NCBI RefSeq assembly: GCF_900116135.1
Contig: NZ_FOZX01000003.1
Location: 62,001-126,000, forward strand
DNA length: 64,000 bases
DNA from: Saccharopolyspora flava
GTDB taxonomy: Bacteria > Actinomycetota > Actinomycetes > Mycobacteriales > Pseudonocardiaceae
Direction of reading: 5' to 3'
This document shows, one piece after another, positions 19,110 to 27,218 of the stretch. Below the pieces are notes generated by a model, which ran no database searches, was not told the DNA's origin, and saw only the letters and a list, made by a program, of their open reading frames with translations. The stretch's first letter is position 1; each line of letters starts with the position of its first letter. The translations under genes were made by a program, and so were the position numbers.

Positions 19110-20750
19110 TCAGCGCGCGGCGGATTTCCGCGTGGGTTCGTTGACTTCCGTGGGGGCGTGGGTCTCGGTGTGCTTGCGCGCCCACGGGTAGTCGGGCTTG
19201 CCGCTGGGCGAGCGGGTGATCTGCTCGACGATCCACAGGCTGCGCGGCACCTTGTACCCGGCGATGACCTGGCGCGCGTGGGCGTCGAGCTCGGCGAGGC
19301 CCGGCGAGGCGCCTTCGCGCGGCTGCACGAGCGCGGCCACCCGCTGGCCCATCCGCTCGTCGGGCACCCCGACGACCAGCACGTCGAAGACGTCGGGGTG
19401 CGATTTCAGCGCGCTCTCGACCTCCTCGGGGAAGACCTTCTCGCCGCCGGTGTTGATCGACATGTTGCCGCGGCCGAGCAGCGTGACCGTCCCGTCGGCC
19501 TCCAGCCGCGCGTAGTCGCCGGGCACGACGTAGCGGGTGCCGTCGACCTCGACGAACACCGAGGCGGACTTCTCCGGGTCCTTGTAGTAGCCCAGCGGCA
19601 CGTGACCGGACTTGGCCAGCCAGCCGACCTGCCCGGTTCCCGGCTCCAGCGGCTTGTTGTCGTCGTCGATGACGATGAGCTTGCGGTCGGCGGTGACGCG
19701 CGGGCCCTCGGTCTGCACGCCGTCCTTGGTGACGATGCCGATGCCGCCGAACCCGGTCTCCGACGAGCCGATCGCGTCGGTGATCACCACGTTGGGCAGG
19801 GCGTCGAGGTACTGGTGCTTGACCGAGGTGGAGAACAGCGCCGCAGTCGAGGAGATCGCGACCACCGAGGACGCGTCGTACTCGCCCTCGTGCAGCGCCT
19901 CGATCATCGGTCGCGCCATCGCGTCACCGACGATGGCCAGCACGTTGACCTTGTTGCGCTCCACCGCCTTCCACACCTCGTGCGGGTCGAACTCGGGCAC
20001 GAAAACGGTGGTGGCGCAGGCAAAGAGGTTGCCGAAAGTGGCCCACTGCGCGGCGCCGTGGATGAACGGAGCGGCCGGAAGTCGCACCAGGCCACCGGTT
20101 TCCGCACCGGTGCGCGCGAGTTCCCACTCGTCCTTGACGTATTCACCGGTCATGAAGTCGATGCCGCCGCCGAGGACGCGCCACACGTCCTCCTGGCGCC
20201 ACATGACGCCCTTGGGCATCCCGGTGGTGCCGCCGGTGTAGAGCAGGTAGAGGTCGTCGGAGCTGCGCTCGGCGAAGTCGCGGTCGGCGCGCGAGGCCGC
20301 CAGCGCCGACTCGTACTCCACGCCGTCGTAGCGGGCGTAGTCGGCGTCCGAACCGTCCTCGATCACTAGAACATGATCCAGTCCGGGAACCTGCGGCAGC
20401 ACCTCGGCGACGTGGTCGCTGTAGCGCCGCTCGTGGACCAGCGCGACCATGTCCGCATTGGAGAAGATGTACTGCAACTCAGCGGGCACGTACCGGTAGT
20501 TCACGTTGATCGCGACGGCCCGCAGCTTGTACGCCGCGAGCATCGCCTCCAGCGCCTCGATGGAATTCCTGGAGTACACACCGATGTGCGCGCCCGGCCC
20601 GACACCGCGGGCGGAGAGGTGGTGCGCCAGCCGGTTGGAGCGCTCCTCCAGTTCCGAGAACGTCACCTGGCGCTCGCCGCAGACCACTGCGACGCGCTCA
20701 GGGACCAGGTCGACTGCGTGCTCGAAGAGATCTGCGATGTTGAGTGCCAC
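19110..20750 (-). CDS. FadD19-related acyl-CoA synthetase
   Basis: 546-residue adenylate-forming ligase. It shows the phosphate-binding loop YTGGTTGMPKGVMW, the SSETGFGG region, the hinge LLGRGNMSINTGGEK and a C-terminal SPSGKPDYPW catalytic-lysine segment. It is clearly a paralogue of the fadD19 product at 15913-17562 (NVNYRYV, MWRQ and HGAAQW shared). GTG 20750 is followed upstream by a KstR-type site 11 bp away (20761-20774). It probably activates a steroid or side-chain carboxylate. It is not FadD3 by the features I recall, but substrate specificity cannot be read. Confidence 0.83.
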   Translation of the reverse strand: MALNIADLFEHAVDLVPERVAVVCGERQVTFSELEERSNRLAHHLSARGVGPGAHIGVYSRNSIEALEAMLAAYKLRAVAINVNYRYVPAELQYIFSNADMVALVHERRYSDHVAEVLPQVPGLDHVLVIEDGSDADYARYDGVEYESALAASRADRDFAERSSDDLYLLYTGGTTGMPKGVMWRQEDVWRVLGGGIDFMTGEYVKDEWELARTGAETGGLVRLPAAPFIHGAAQWATFGNLFACATTVFVPEFDPHEVWKAVERNKVNVLAIVGDAMARPMIEALHEGEYDASSVVAISSTAALFSTSVKHQYLDALPNVVITDAIGSSETGFGGIGIVTKDGVQTEGPRVTADRKLIVIDDDNKPLEPGTGQVGWLAKSGHVPLGYYKDPEKSASVFVEVDGTRYVVPGDYARLEADGTVTLLGRGNMSINTGGEKVFPEEVESALKSHPDVFDVLVVGVPDERMGQRVAALVQPREGASPGLAELDAHARQVIAGYKVPRSLWIVEQITRSPSGKPDYPWARKHTETHAPTEVNEPTRKSAAR

Positions 20751-20760
20751 TCGAAAAAAG

Positions 20761-20774
20761 TAGAACGTGTTATC
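20761..20774. promoter_or_regulatory. KstR-type operator (tagAACgtGTTatc)
   Basis: AACnnGTT-core site only 11 bp upstream of the GTG start at 20750 of the leftward acyl-CoA synthetase gene. Confidence 0.7.
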
Positions 20775-20848
20775 GCGGAAGACAAGGGGGCAGAAGGGCT
20801 ACCGCGAAATGGGCGATTCGTCATCCGGACCCGCCGGGCAGCGCGAAA

Positions 20849-20883
20849 CCGCGTGCGGCGGCCGGGATCGCCGCCGCACGCGG
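20849..20883. terminator. Strong hairpin terminator after the second acyl-CoA synthetase gene
   Basis: Perfect 13-bp inverted repeat (CCGCGTGCGGCGG at 20849-20861 with its complement at 20871-20883) and a 9-nt loop, 23 bp beyond the stop at 20906. It separates two leftward genes, so each is probably its own transcription unit, in line with the KstR site found before each. Confidence 0.7.
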
Positions 20884-20905
20884 TCGCGCACGGGATCATC
20901 GCAGG

Positions 20906-22456
20906 TCAGATCGCCTTCTCGCGACCTTCCCAGTACGGGTCGCGCAGCTTGCGCTTGTAGAGCTTGCCGTTGGGGTCGCGCGGCAGCTCCTCGACGTAGT
21001 CGACGCTGCGCGGGACCTTGAACTTGGCCAGCCGCTCGCGGGCGTAGGCCAGCAGCTCCTCGGACAGCGCGTCGCCGGGCGCCACGCCCTCGGCGGGCTG
21101 GACGACGGCCTTGACCTCCTCGCCCCAGTCGTCGTGCGGCACGCCGAACACGGCCACGTCGGCGACCTTGTCGTGCACCGACAGCGCGCTCTCGATCTCG
21201 GCCGGGTAGATGTTCACCCCGCCGGAGATGATCATGTCGTTGCGCCGGTCGCACAGGTACAGGTAGCCGTCCTCGTCGAGGTAGCCGACGTCGCCCAGGG
21301 TGAACAGGTCGCCCACCCGCGCTTCCTGCGTCTTCTTCTTGTCGTTGTGGTACTCGAAGGTCGAGGCGCCCATCTGCATGTAGACGGTGCCGATCTCCCC
21401 GGCCGGCAGCTCCGCGCCGTCCTCGCCGAGGATCCGCACCACCGACCCCGGCCACGGCTTGCCCACCGAACCGGGCTTGCGCAGCCACTCGTCGGCCATG
21501 ATCGTCGTGCCGCCGCCCTCGGTGGCCGCGTAGTACTCCACGACCACCGGACCCCACCAGTCCAGCATCGCGCGCTTGACCTCCTGCGGGCACGGCGCGG
21601 CCCCGTGGATCATGGTGCGCAGCGAGGAGACGTCGTAGCGCTCGCGGGTCTCGGCGGGCAGCGCCAGCAGCCGGTGGAACTGGGTCGGCACCATGTGGCT
21701 GTGGGTGACGCGGTGCCGCTCGATGAGCCGCAGCATCTCCTCGGCGTCCCAGCGGTCCATCAGCACCGCGGTGTGCCCGAACTGGATCGAGATGCTCACG
21801 AAGTTGAGCACCGCCGTGTGGTACAGCGGCGAGCCGCACAGGTGCACGTGGTCGTCGAACGGTTTGAGCCCGAACACCCCGAAGAACCACGCGTTGGCGG
21901 CGGGCACGTCGTCCGGATCGGCGCCGGTCAGCGGCCTGCGCACGCCCTTGGGGCGACCGGTGGTGCCGGAGGTGTAGAGCATCGGCGAGCCCGTGGTGCG
22001 CACGTCGGGGCGCTTGGCGGGCTCGTCGGCGCCGAGGTTGGCCAGCGGCTGGAAGCCCGGCACCTCGCCGACGGCGAAGCGGGCCTCGCTGGACAGGCCG
22101 CTGCGCGCGGCGGCGTCGGCGGCGGCCTCGGCGAAGCGCTCGTGGGCGATGAACGCCTTGGCCCCGCTGTCCTCGACGATGTAGGCGACCTCGGGCCCGA
22201 CCAGGTGCCAGTTGACGGTCACCACGTACAGCCCGGTCTGGATGGCCGCGAAGTAGGCGGCGAGCAGGTCGGCGCCGTTGGGCAGCATCAGCACGATGCT
22301 GTCGCCCGGCTCCAGCCCCATGCTCTGCAGGCCGCGGCCGTACCGGTCGGCGGCTGCGGCGAGTTCGGCGTAACTCACCGCGGCGCCCTCCGGCGTGACC
22401 ACGGCCGTGCGGTTCGGCTGCTGGTCGGCGATGTTCCACAGTCCTATGTCGGCCAC
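20906..22456 (-). CDS. Acyl-CoA synthetase (FadD-type), second of the pair
   Basis: 516-residue ANL-superfamily ligase of a different subgroup from FadD19. It shows YTSGTTGRPKGVRRP (about residues 175-189), a PLYHTAVLNF stretch, PTQFHRLLALP, EYYAATEGGG, DVGYLDEDGYLYLCDR, and RNDMIISGGVNIYPAEIE with a final DPNGKLYKRKLRDPYW carrying the catalytic lysine. GTG 22456 has AGGAG 6 bp upstream; a longer open frame upstream is rejected. KstR-type site 22502-22515 lies 46 bp upstream. Likely activates a sterol-derived acid; the exact FadD number is not assigned. Confidence 0.82.
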   Translation of the reverse strand: MADIGLWNIADQQPNRTAVVTPEGAAVSYAELAAAADRYGRGLQSMGLEPGDSIVLMLPNGADLLAAYFAAIQTGLYVVTVNWHLVGPEVAYIVEDSGAKAFIAHERFAEAAADAAARSGLSSEARFAVGEVPGFQPLANLGADEPAKRPDVRTTGSPMLYTSGTTGRPKGVRRPLTGADPDDVPAANAWFFGVFGLKPFDDHVHLCGSPLYHTAVLNFVSISIQFGHTAVLMDRWDAEEMLRLIERHRVTHSHMVPTQFHRLLALPAETRERYDVSSLRTMIHGAAPCPQEVKRAMLDWWGPVVVEYYAATEGGGTTIMADEWLRKPGSVGKPWPGSVVRILGEDGAELPAGEIGTVYMQMGASTFEYHNDKKKTQEARVGDLFTLGDVGYLDEDGYLYLCDRRNDMIISGGVNIYPAEIESALSVHDKVADVAVFGVPHDDWGEEVKAVVQPAEGVAPGDALSEELLAYARERLAKFKVPRSVDYVEELPRDPNGKLYKRKLRDPYWEGREKAI

Positions 22457-22501
22457 GGCGACTCCTGTCGACGGCGAGAGCGTTCCCCAGCCCAGCAAAC
22501 C

Positions 22502-22515
22502 TAGAACGTGTTGCA
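22502..22515. promoter_or_regulatory. KstR-type operator (tagAACgtGTTgca)
   Basis: AACnnGTT-core site upstream of the leftward acyl-CoA synthetase gene starting at 22456. Confidence 0.65.
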
Positions 22516-22621
22516 GTTCCAGGGCAAGCCCACCCCAAGAACCACCCCTGACACCGCATCCCACACGACCCCCACCCCCAAGAACACATTCCACCCCACT
22601 CCCCCAAGATCACCACCCCAC

Positions 22622-22762
22622 CCGGATTACCGCCGTAGTCGGGCACCCGAATACCGGAGTAATCGGACACCCGAATACCGCCGTAATCGGGTCCCCGAAT
22701 ACCGGGGGAATCGGGGGTGGGGTTACGGCGGTAATCCGGTGACCGGTTACGGCGGTAATCCG
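22622..22762. repeat. 24-bp tandem/palindromic repeat cluster, family B copy 1
   Basis: About 140 bp of related units. Three consecutive 24-bp units read n-n-n-cCCGAATACCGnnGnAATCgg, flanked by inverted units of the form GGATTACCGCCGTAnTC and GGTTACGGCGGTAATCCGG (two copies). The common element is (G)ATTAC-4-GTAATC, itself nearly palindromic. Very similar units recur at 51605-51744. It lies in the 452-bp gap between the LLM gene stop (22909) and the acyl-CoA synthetase start (22456), along with family A copy 4. No gene is supported in this gap. Confidence 0.8.
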
Positions 22763-22770
22763 GGGTTTGG

Positions 22771-22838
22771 GGCAGTTTTAGCCATAACCGTCGCGTTGGA
22801 GTGCCCGAAATGTCTGGACAGTTGTGGCTAAAACTGCC
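22771..22838. repeat. Interspersed palindromic repeat, family A copy 4
   Basis: Inverted repeat with arms 22771-22788 and 22821-22838 (18 bp, one mismatch that is a G-U pair in RNA) around the GGCAGTTTTAGCCA core. Its loop carries a diverged reverse version of the copy 1 loop. It lies 70 bp beyond the LLM gene stop at 22909, so it may terminate that leftward transcript. Confidence 0.75.
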
Positions 22839-22908
22839 TCCTTCGTCGCAACCCCGTGTGCGGGAGCCGGTGGTGGTCCGGCTCCGGCGCCGGTGAGGTC
22901 GGGGTGTT

Positions 22909-23943
22909 CTAGGTGAGGACTTCGGCGACGGCTTTGACGTGGTCGGTGTCGCGGCAGCCCACGAGGAGCATGTCCACGCCCGACTTCTCCCAGACCGCGA
23001 TGCGCTCCCGGACGTGGTCGCGGTCGCCGATGATGGCGACGTCGTCGACGGCCTCGTCCGGGACGGCCGCGACGGCCTCCTCGCGTCGCCCGGCGGCGAA
23101 GAGGCGCTCGATGTCGGAGACCGCCTCGTCGTAGCCCATGCGGCGGAACAGCTCGGCGTGGAAGTTCATCCCCGGCGCCCCCATCCCGCCGATGTAGAGC
23201 GCCACCGACGGCTTGAGCTTCGCCCGCTCGGCCGCCGGGTCGTCGGTCACCACGACCTGGCAGGTCGCGGCCACCTCGAACTCCTCGCGAGTGCGACGCG
23301 CGCCCTTCCGGGCGAAGCCCTCGGCCAGCCACTCCTCGTACATCCCGCCGACCCGCGGCGAGTAGTAGACGGCGATCCAGCCGTCGGCGATCTCGGCGGT
23401 CTGCGCGACGTTCTTCGGCCCCTCCGCACCCAGCCAGATCGGCAGGTCCGCGCGCAGCGGGTGGGTGATCGGCTTGAGCGGTTTGCCCAGGCCCAGCGAA
23501 CCCGGCCCGTCGTAGGGCAACCGGTGGTGCACGCCGTCGTTGCGGATCGGGCCCTCGCGCGCCAGCACCTGCCGCACGATCGAGACGTACTCCCTGGTCC
23601 GGGCCAGGGGCTTGGCGAACGGCTGGCCGTACCAGCCCTCCACCACCTGCGGCCCGGACACGCCCAGCCCCAGCACCGCGCGGCCGCCGGAGAGGTGATC
23701 GAGGGTCAGCGCGTGCATCGCGCACGAGGCCGGCGAGCGCGCCGACATCTGGGCCACCGAGGTGCCCAGCCGCACGTTCGCGGTGTCCGAACCCCACCAG
23801 GCCAGCGGGGTGAAGGCGTCCGAGCCCCACGACTCGGCGGCGAAGACGGCGTCGAACCCGACCCGGTCTGCTTCGAGAACGAGTTCCTGCGCGTTCTGCG
23901 GCGGGGCCGCACCCCAGTACCCCAGTTGCAGTCCTGCTTTCAC
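22909..23943 (-). CDS. LLM-class F420-dependent oxidoreductase (Rv3520c-like)
   Basis: 344-residue LLM-fold enzyme. It shows GLQLGYWGA at the N-terminus, VFAAESWGSDAFTPLAWWG (an F420-site pattern), TLDHLSGGRAVLGLGVSGPQVVEGWYG, LPIWLGAEGPKNV, and CQVVVTDDPAAERAKLKP. As remembered it aligns along its whole length with Mtb Rv3520c of the cholesterol regulon. GTG 23943 is preceded by GGGAGG at 7 bp. It diverges from the DUF35-ltp4-ltp3 operon with a shared KstR site (24012-24025). Likely an F420-linked redox step in sterol degradation. Substrate not known. Confidence 0.87.
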   Translation of the reverse strand: MKAGLQLGYWGAAPPQNAQELVLEADRVGFDAVFAAESWGSDAFTPLAWWGSDTANVRLGTSVAQMSARSPASCAMHALTLDHLSGGRAVLGLGVSGPQVVEGWYGQPFAKPLARTREYVSIVRQVLAREGPIRNDGVHHRLPYDGPGSLGLGKPLKPITHPLRADLPIWLGAEGPKNVAQTAEIADGWIAVYYSPRVGGMYEEWLAEGFARKGARRTREEFEVAATCQVVVTDDPAAERAKLKPSVALYIGGMGAPGMNFHAELFRRMGYDEAVSDIERLFAAGRREEAVAAVPDEAVDDVAIIGDRDHVRERIAVWEKSGVDMLLVGCRDTDHVKAVAEVLT

Positions 23944-24011
23944 TTGTGAACCTCCCTTTCCCGACCGCACGCGGACTCCGCCCATACTGCACCGGATATT
24001 GCCGGGATGGC

Positions 24012-24025
24012 GAGAACATGTTTCA
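24012..24025. promoter_or_regulatory. KstR-type operator (gagAACatGTTtca)
   Basis: AACnnGTT-core site in the 91-bp divergent gap, 69 bp from the LLM start (23943) and only 9 bp before the GTG (24035) of the DUF35 gene, so it must overlap the rightward core promoter. Confidence 0.75.
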
Positions 24026-24034
24026 CTTCGGGTT

Positions 24035-24991
24035 GTGACTGGGATCTCCGAACCGCTCAGCGCCCCGCTCAACATCGGCTTCGACTACACCCGCTCCCTC
24101 GGGACCGCGCACAGTCGATTCGCCACCGCGCTGCGCGACGGCGGCATCGTCGGCGTCCGCGGCAGCGACGGCCGGGTGCACGTGCCGCCCCTCGAATACG
24201 ACCCGGACACCGCCGCCCCGCTGGACGACTTCGTCGACGTCGGCACCCAGGGCACGGTGGTGAGCTGGACCTGGATGCCCGAACCGCTGCCCGGCCAGCC
24301 GTTCGACCGGCCCTTCGCCTGGGCGCTGGTGCGCCTCGACGGCGCCGACACCCCGCTGCTGCACGCCGTGGACGTGCCCGGACCGGAGGCCATCTCCACC
24401 GGGATGCGGGTGCAGGTGCGCTGGGCGGCCGAGCGCGGCAACGGGATTCACGACATCGCCTGCTTCGAGCCCGCCGGTGAGACCGCCGCGCCCGCACCGG
24501 TCGGCGGTGACCCGGTGACGATGGTGACCACGCCGGTGAAGCTGGACTACACCCACTCCGCCTCGCCCGAGGAGAGCCGCTACCTGGAAGGGCTCGCCGA
24601 GGGCCGGATGCTCGGCCAGCGCTGCCCCGCCTGCGAGAAGGTCTACATCCCGCCGCGCGGCGCCTGCCCCACCGACGGCGTGCCGACCGTCGAGGAGGTC
24701 GAGCTCCCCGACACCGGGATCGTGACCACCTTCTGCATCGTCAACGTGCCGTTCCTGGGCCAGCGCATCAAGCCGCCCTACGTGGGCGCCTACATCCTGC
24801 TCGACGGCGCCGACATCGCGTTCCTGCACCTGGTCCTGGGCTGCGAGGCCGACCAGGTGCGGATGGGCATGCGGGTCAAGGCGTCGTGGAAGCCGCGCGA
24901 GCAGTGGGGTCACACGCTGGAGAACATCGACCACTTCGAACCGACCGGGGAACCGGACGCGCCGTTCGAGACCTACGCCCACCACCTGTGA
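24035..24991 (+). CDS. Tandem DUF35 OB-fold protein, partner of Ltp4/Ltp3 (Rv3521-like)
   Basis: 318 residues in two related halves. Residues 1-150 are a DUF35-like OB fold lacking the zinc cysteines; residues 160-318 carry a degenerate zinc ribbon Cys197-x2-Cys200...Cys211-x2-Asp214, then an OB fold ending PREQWGHTLENIDHFEP. DUF35 proteins form complexes with thiolase-like Ltp aldolases, as ChsH2's DUF35 domain does with Ltp2. It sits 10 bp before ltp4. GTG 24035 gives the second base-pair context of a start right behind the operator, with no separate Shine-Dalgarno, so translation may be leaderless. Role inferred: scaffold or acyl-CoA-binding subunit for side-chain retro-aldol cleavage. Confidence 0.82.
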   Translation: MTGISEPLSAPLNIGFDYTRSLGTAHSRFATALRDGGIVGVRGSDGRVHVPPLEYDPDTAAPLDDFVDVGTQGTVVSWTWMPEPLPGQPFDRPFAWALVRLDGADTPLLHAVDVPGPEAISTGMRVQVRWAAERGNGIHDIACFEPAGETAAPAPVGGDPVTMVTTPVKLDYTHSASPEESRYLEGLAEGRMLGQRCPACEKVYIPPRGACPTDGVPTVEEVELPDTGIVTTFCIVNVPFLGQRIKPPYVGAYILLDGADIAFLHLVLGCEADQVRMGMRVKASWKPREQWGHTLENIDHFEPTGEPDAPFETYAHHL

Positions 24992-25001
24992 AGGAGCTGG
25001 A

Positions 25002-26057
25002 ATGACTGACGTCGCCGTCGTCGGCTTCGCACAGGCACCGAACGTGCGCGCCACCACCGGCACCACGAACGGTGTCGAGATGCTCGTCCCCATCTTCCAG
25101 GACGTCTTCGCCCAGACCGGGCTGTCCAAGACCGACATCGGGTTCTGGTGCTCGGGTTCGTCGGACTACCTGGCGGGGCGGGCGTTCTCGTTCATCGCCG
25201 CGGTCGACGCGATCGGGGCGTTCCCGCCGATCAACGAGTCCCACGTCGAGATGGACGCCGCGTGGGCGCTGTTCGAGGCCTGGGTGAAGATCCAGACCGG
25301 CGAGGTCGACACCGCGCTGGTCTACGGGTTCGGCAAGTCCTCGGCCGGGAACCTGCGCCGCACGCTGGCCATGCAGCTCGACCCGTACTCGGTCGCGCCG
25401 CTGTGGCCGGACTCGGTGAGCATCGCCGGCCTGCAGGCGCGGATGGGCCTGGACTCCGGGGACTACACCGAGGCCGACATGGCCGAGGTCGCGGTCCGCA
25501 GCCGCGCCGCCGCCAAGGGCAACCCCAGCGCGCAGATCTCCGGTGCCTACGACGCCCGGCAGCTGCTGAGCGAGCCCTACCTGGCCGATCCGCTGCGCGC
25601 GCACGACTGCGCGCCGATCACCGACGGCGCGTCGGTGATCGTGCTGGCCTCGGCCGAGCGGGCGCGGGAGATCCGCGAGCGGCCCGCCTACATCGGCGGC
25701 ATCCAGCACCGCATCGAATCGGGCAGCCTCGGTGCCCGCGACCTGCGCCGATCGGTCTCCACCGAGGCGGCGGGCAAGGCGCTGGGCACCGACGGCGTGG
25801 AGATCGCCGAGCTGCACGCGCCGTTCACCCACCAGGAGATCGTGCTGCGCCGCTCCCTCGGGCTCGACGACGCGGTGGCGATCAACCCCTCGGGCGGCGC
25901 GCTGTGCGGCAACCCGATGTTCGCCGCGGGCCTGTCGCGCATCGGCGAGGCGGCCGGGCAGATCTTCGAGGGTCGCGCGGGCAAGGTGCTGGCGCACGCG
26001 ACCAGCGGCCCCGCGCTGCAGCAGAACCTGGTGTGCGTGATGGAGGGACGGGCCTGA
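25002..26057 (+). CDS. ltp4: Thiolase-like lipid transfer protein Ltp4
   Basis: 351-residue thiolase-fold protein of the SCP2-thiolase/Ltp type. It has an N-terminal DVAVVGFAQAPN, a WCSGSSDYLAG segment, VYGFGKSSAGN, DGASVIVLAS and the C-terminal NPSGGALCGNPMFAAGLSRIGEA. In rhodococci ltp3 and ltp4 are required for degrading C24-branched sterol side chains, and these proteins act as retro-aldolases or in CoA-ester cleavage with DUF35 partners. Order DUF35-ltp4-ltp3 matches Mtb Rv3521-Rv3523. The stop overlaps the ltp3 start by one base. Confidence 0.85.
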   Translation: MTDVAVVGFAQAPNVRATTGTTNGVEMLVPIFQDVFAQTGLSKTDIGFWCSGSSDYLAGRAFSFIAAVDAIGAFPPINESHVEMDAAWALFEAWVKIQTGEVDTALVYGFGKSSAGNLRRTLAMQLDPYSVAPLWPDSVSIAGLQARMGLDSGDYTEADMAEVAVRSRAAAKGNPSAQISGAYDARQLLSEPYLADPLRAHDCAPITDGASVIVLASAERAREIRERPAYIGGIQHRIESGSLGARDLRRSVSTEAAGKALGTDGVEIAELHAPFTHQEIVLRRSLGLDDAVAINPSGGALCGNPMFAAGLSRIGEAAGQIFEGRAGKVLAHATSGPALQQNLVCVMEGRA

Positions 26058-27217
26058 TGAGCAAGCAGTTGGCGGCCGTGCTGGGCACCGGCCAGACCCA
26101 CCACACCAGCAAGCGGCTGGACGTCTCGATGGCCGGGTTGTGCCGCGAGGCGATCGACCGCGCGATGGCCGACGCCGGCGTGGACTGGCCGGACATCGAC
26201 GCGGTCGTGGTCGGCAAGGCGCCCGACCTGTTCGAGGGCGTGATGATGCCCGAGCTGCACCTGGCCGACGCGCTGGGCGCGACCGGGAAACCCCTGCTGC
26301 GGGTGCACACCGCGGGCTCGGTCGGCGGGTCCACCGGCAACGTCGCGGCGAGCCTGGTGCAGGGCGGCGTGCACAAGCGGGTGCTGGCGGTGGCGTTCGA
26401 GAAGCAGTCCGAGTCCAACGCGATGTGGGCGCTGTCGATCGTCCCGCCGTTCACCATGCCGGTCGGCGCGGGCGCGGGCGGCTACTTCGCGCCGCACGTG
26501 CGCTCCTACATCCGCCGCTCCGGGGCGCCGACGCACACCGGGGCGATGGTGGCGGCCAAGGACCGGCGCAACGGCTCCCGCAACCCCTACGCGCACCTCA
26601 AGCAGCCCGACATCACGGTGGATTCGGTGATGTCCTCGCAGATGCTGTGGGACCCGATCCGCTACGACGAGACCTGCCCGTCCTCCGACGGGGCGTGCGC
26701 GGTGGTCATCGGCGACGAGGCCAGCGCGACCGGCCGCAAGGCGGCCTGGATCCACGCCACCGCGATGCGCACCGAGCCGACCACCTTCGCCGGGCGCGAC
26801 CAGGTCAACCCGCAGGCCGGCAAGGACGCCGCGGCGGCGCTGTGGAAGCAGGCGGGCATCACCGATCCGCTGTCCGAAGTGGACTGCGCCGAGATCTACG
26901 TGCCGTTCTCCTGGTTCGAACCGATGTGGCTGGAGAACCTGGGTTTCGCCGCCGAGGGCGAGGGCTGGAAGCTCACCGAGGCCGGAGAGACCGCGATCGG
27001 CGGCAGGATCCCGGTCAACCCGTCGGGCGGCGTGCTCTCGTCGAACCCGATCGGCGCCTCCGGCCTGCTGCGCTTCGCCGAGGCGGCGCGGCAGGTCACC
27101 GGCGACTCCGGCGACAACCAGGTCGACGGCGCCCGGGTGGCGCTGGGCCACGCCTACGGCGGCGGTTCGCAGTACTTCTCGATGTGGGTCGTCGGATCGA
27201 ACAAACCGGGAGCCTGA
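26057..27217 (+). CDS. ltp3: Thiolase-like lipid transfer protein Ltp3
   Basis: 386-residue thiolase-fold protein. It has AAVLGTGQTHH at the start, HTAGSVGGSTGNVAASLV (the nucleophile-loop position, where serine/threonine residues rather than an obvious reactive cysteine are seen), CPSSDGACAVVIGDE, and the C-terminal NPSGGVLSSNPIGASGLLRFAEA and GHAYGGGSQYFSMWVV. Loss of a clear catalytic cysteine fits the Ltp aldolase group rather than true thiolases. It is coupled to ltp4 and followed 1 bp later by an LLM gene. Role in side-chain cleavage is inferred from family and context. Confidence 0.85.
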   Translation: MSKQLAAVLGTGQTHHTSKRLDVSMAGLCREAIDRAMADAGVDWPDIDAVVVGKAPDLFEGVMMPELHLADALGATGKPLLRVHTAGSVGGSTGNVAASLVQGGVHKRVLAVAFEKQSESNAMWALSIVPPFTMPVGAGAGGYFAPHVRSYIRRSGAPTHTGAMVAAKDRRNGSRNPYAHLKQPDITVDSVMSSQMLWDPIRYDETCPSSDGACAVVIGDEASATGRKAAWIHATAMRTEPTTFAGRDQVNPQAGKDAAAALWKQAGITDPLSEVDCAEIYVPFSWFEPMWLENLGFAAEGEGWKLTEAGETAIGGRIPVNPSGGVLSSNPIGASGLLRFAEAARQVTGDSGDNQVDGARVALGHAYGGGSQYFSMWVVGSNKPGA

Positions 27218-27218
27218 C

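Noticed and set aside
20367-20380. KstR-like TAGAACATGATCCA inside the FadD19-related synthetase gene
   Set aside because: The right half-core is GAT, not GTT, and it lies in mid-coding sequence; probably chance.
22622-22762. Tandem 24-bp repeats considered as a CRISPR array
   Set aside because: Units abut without unique spacers, vary in sequence, include inverted units, and no cas genes are near.
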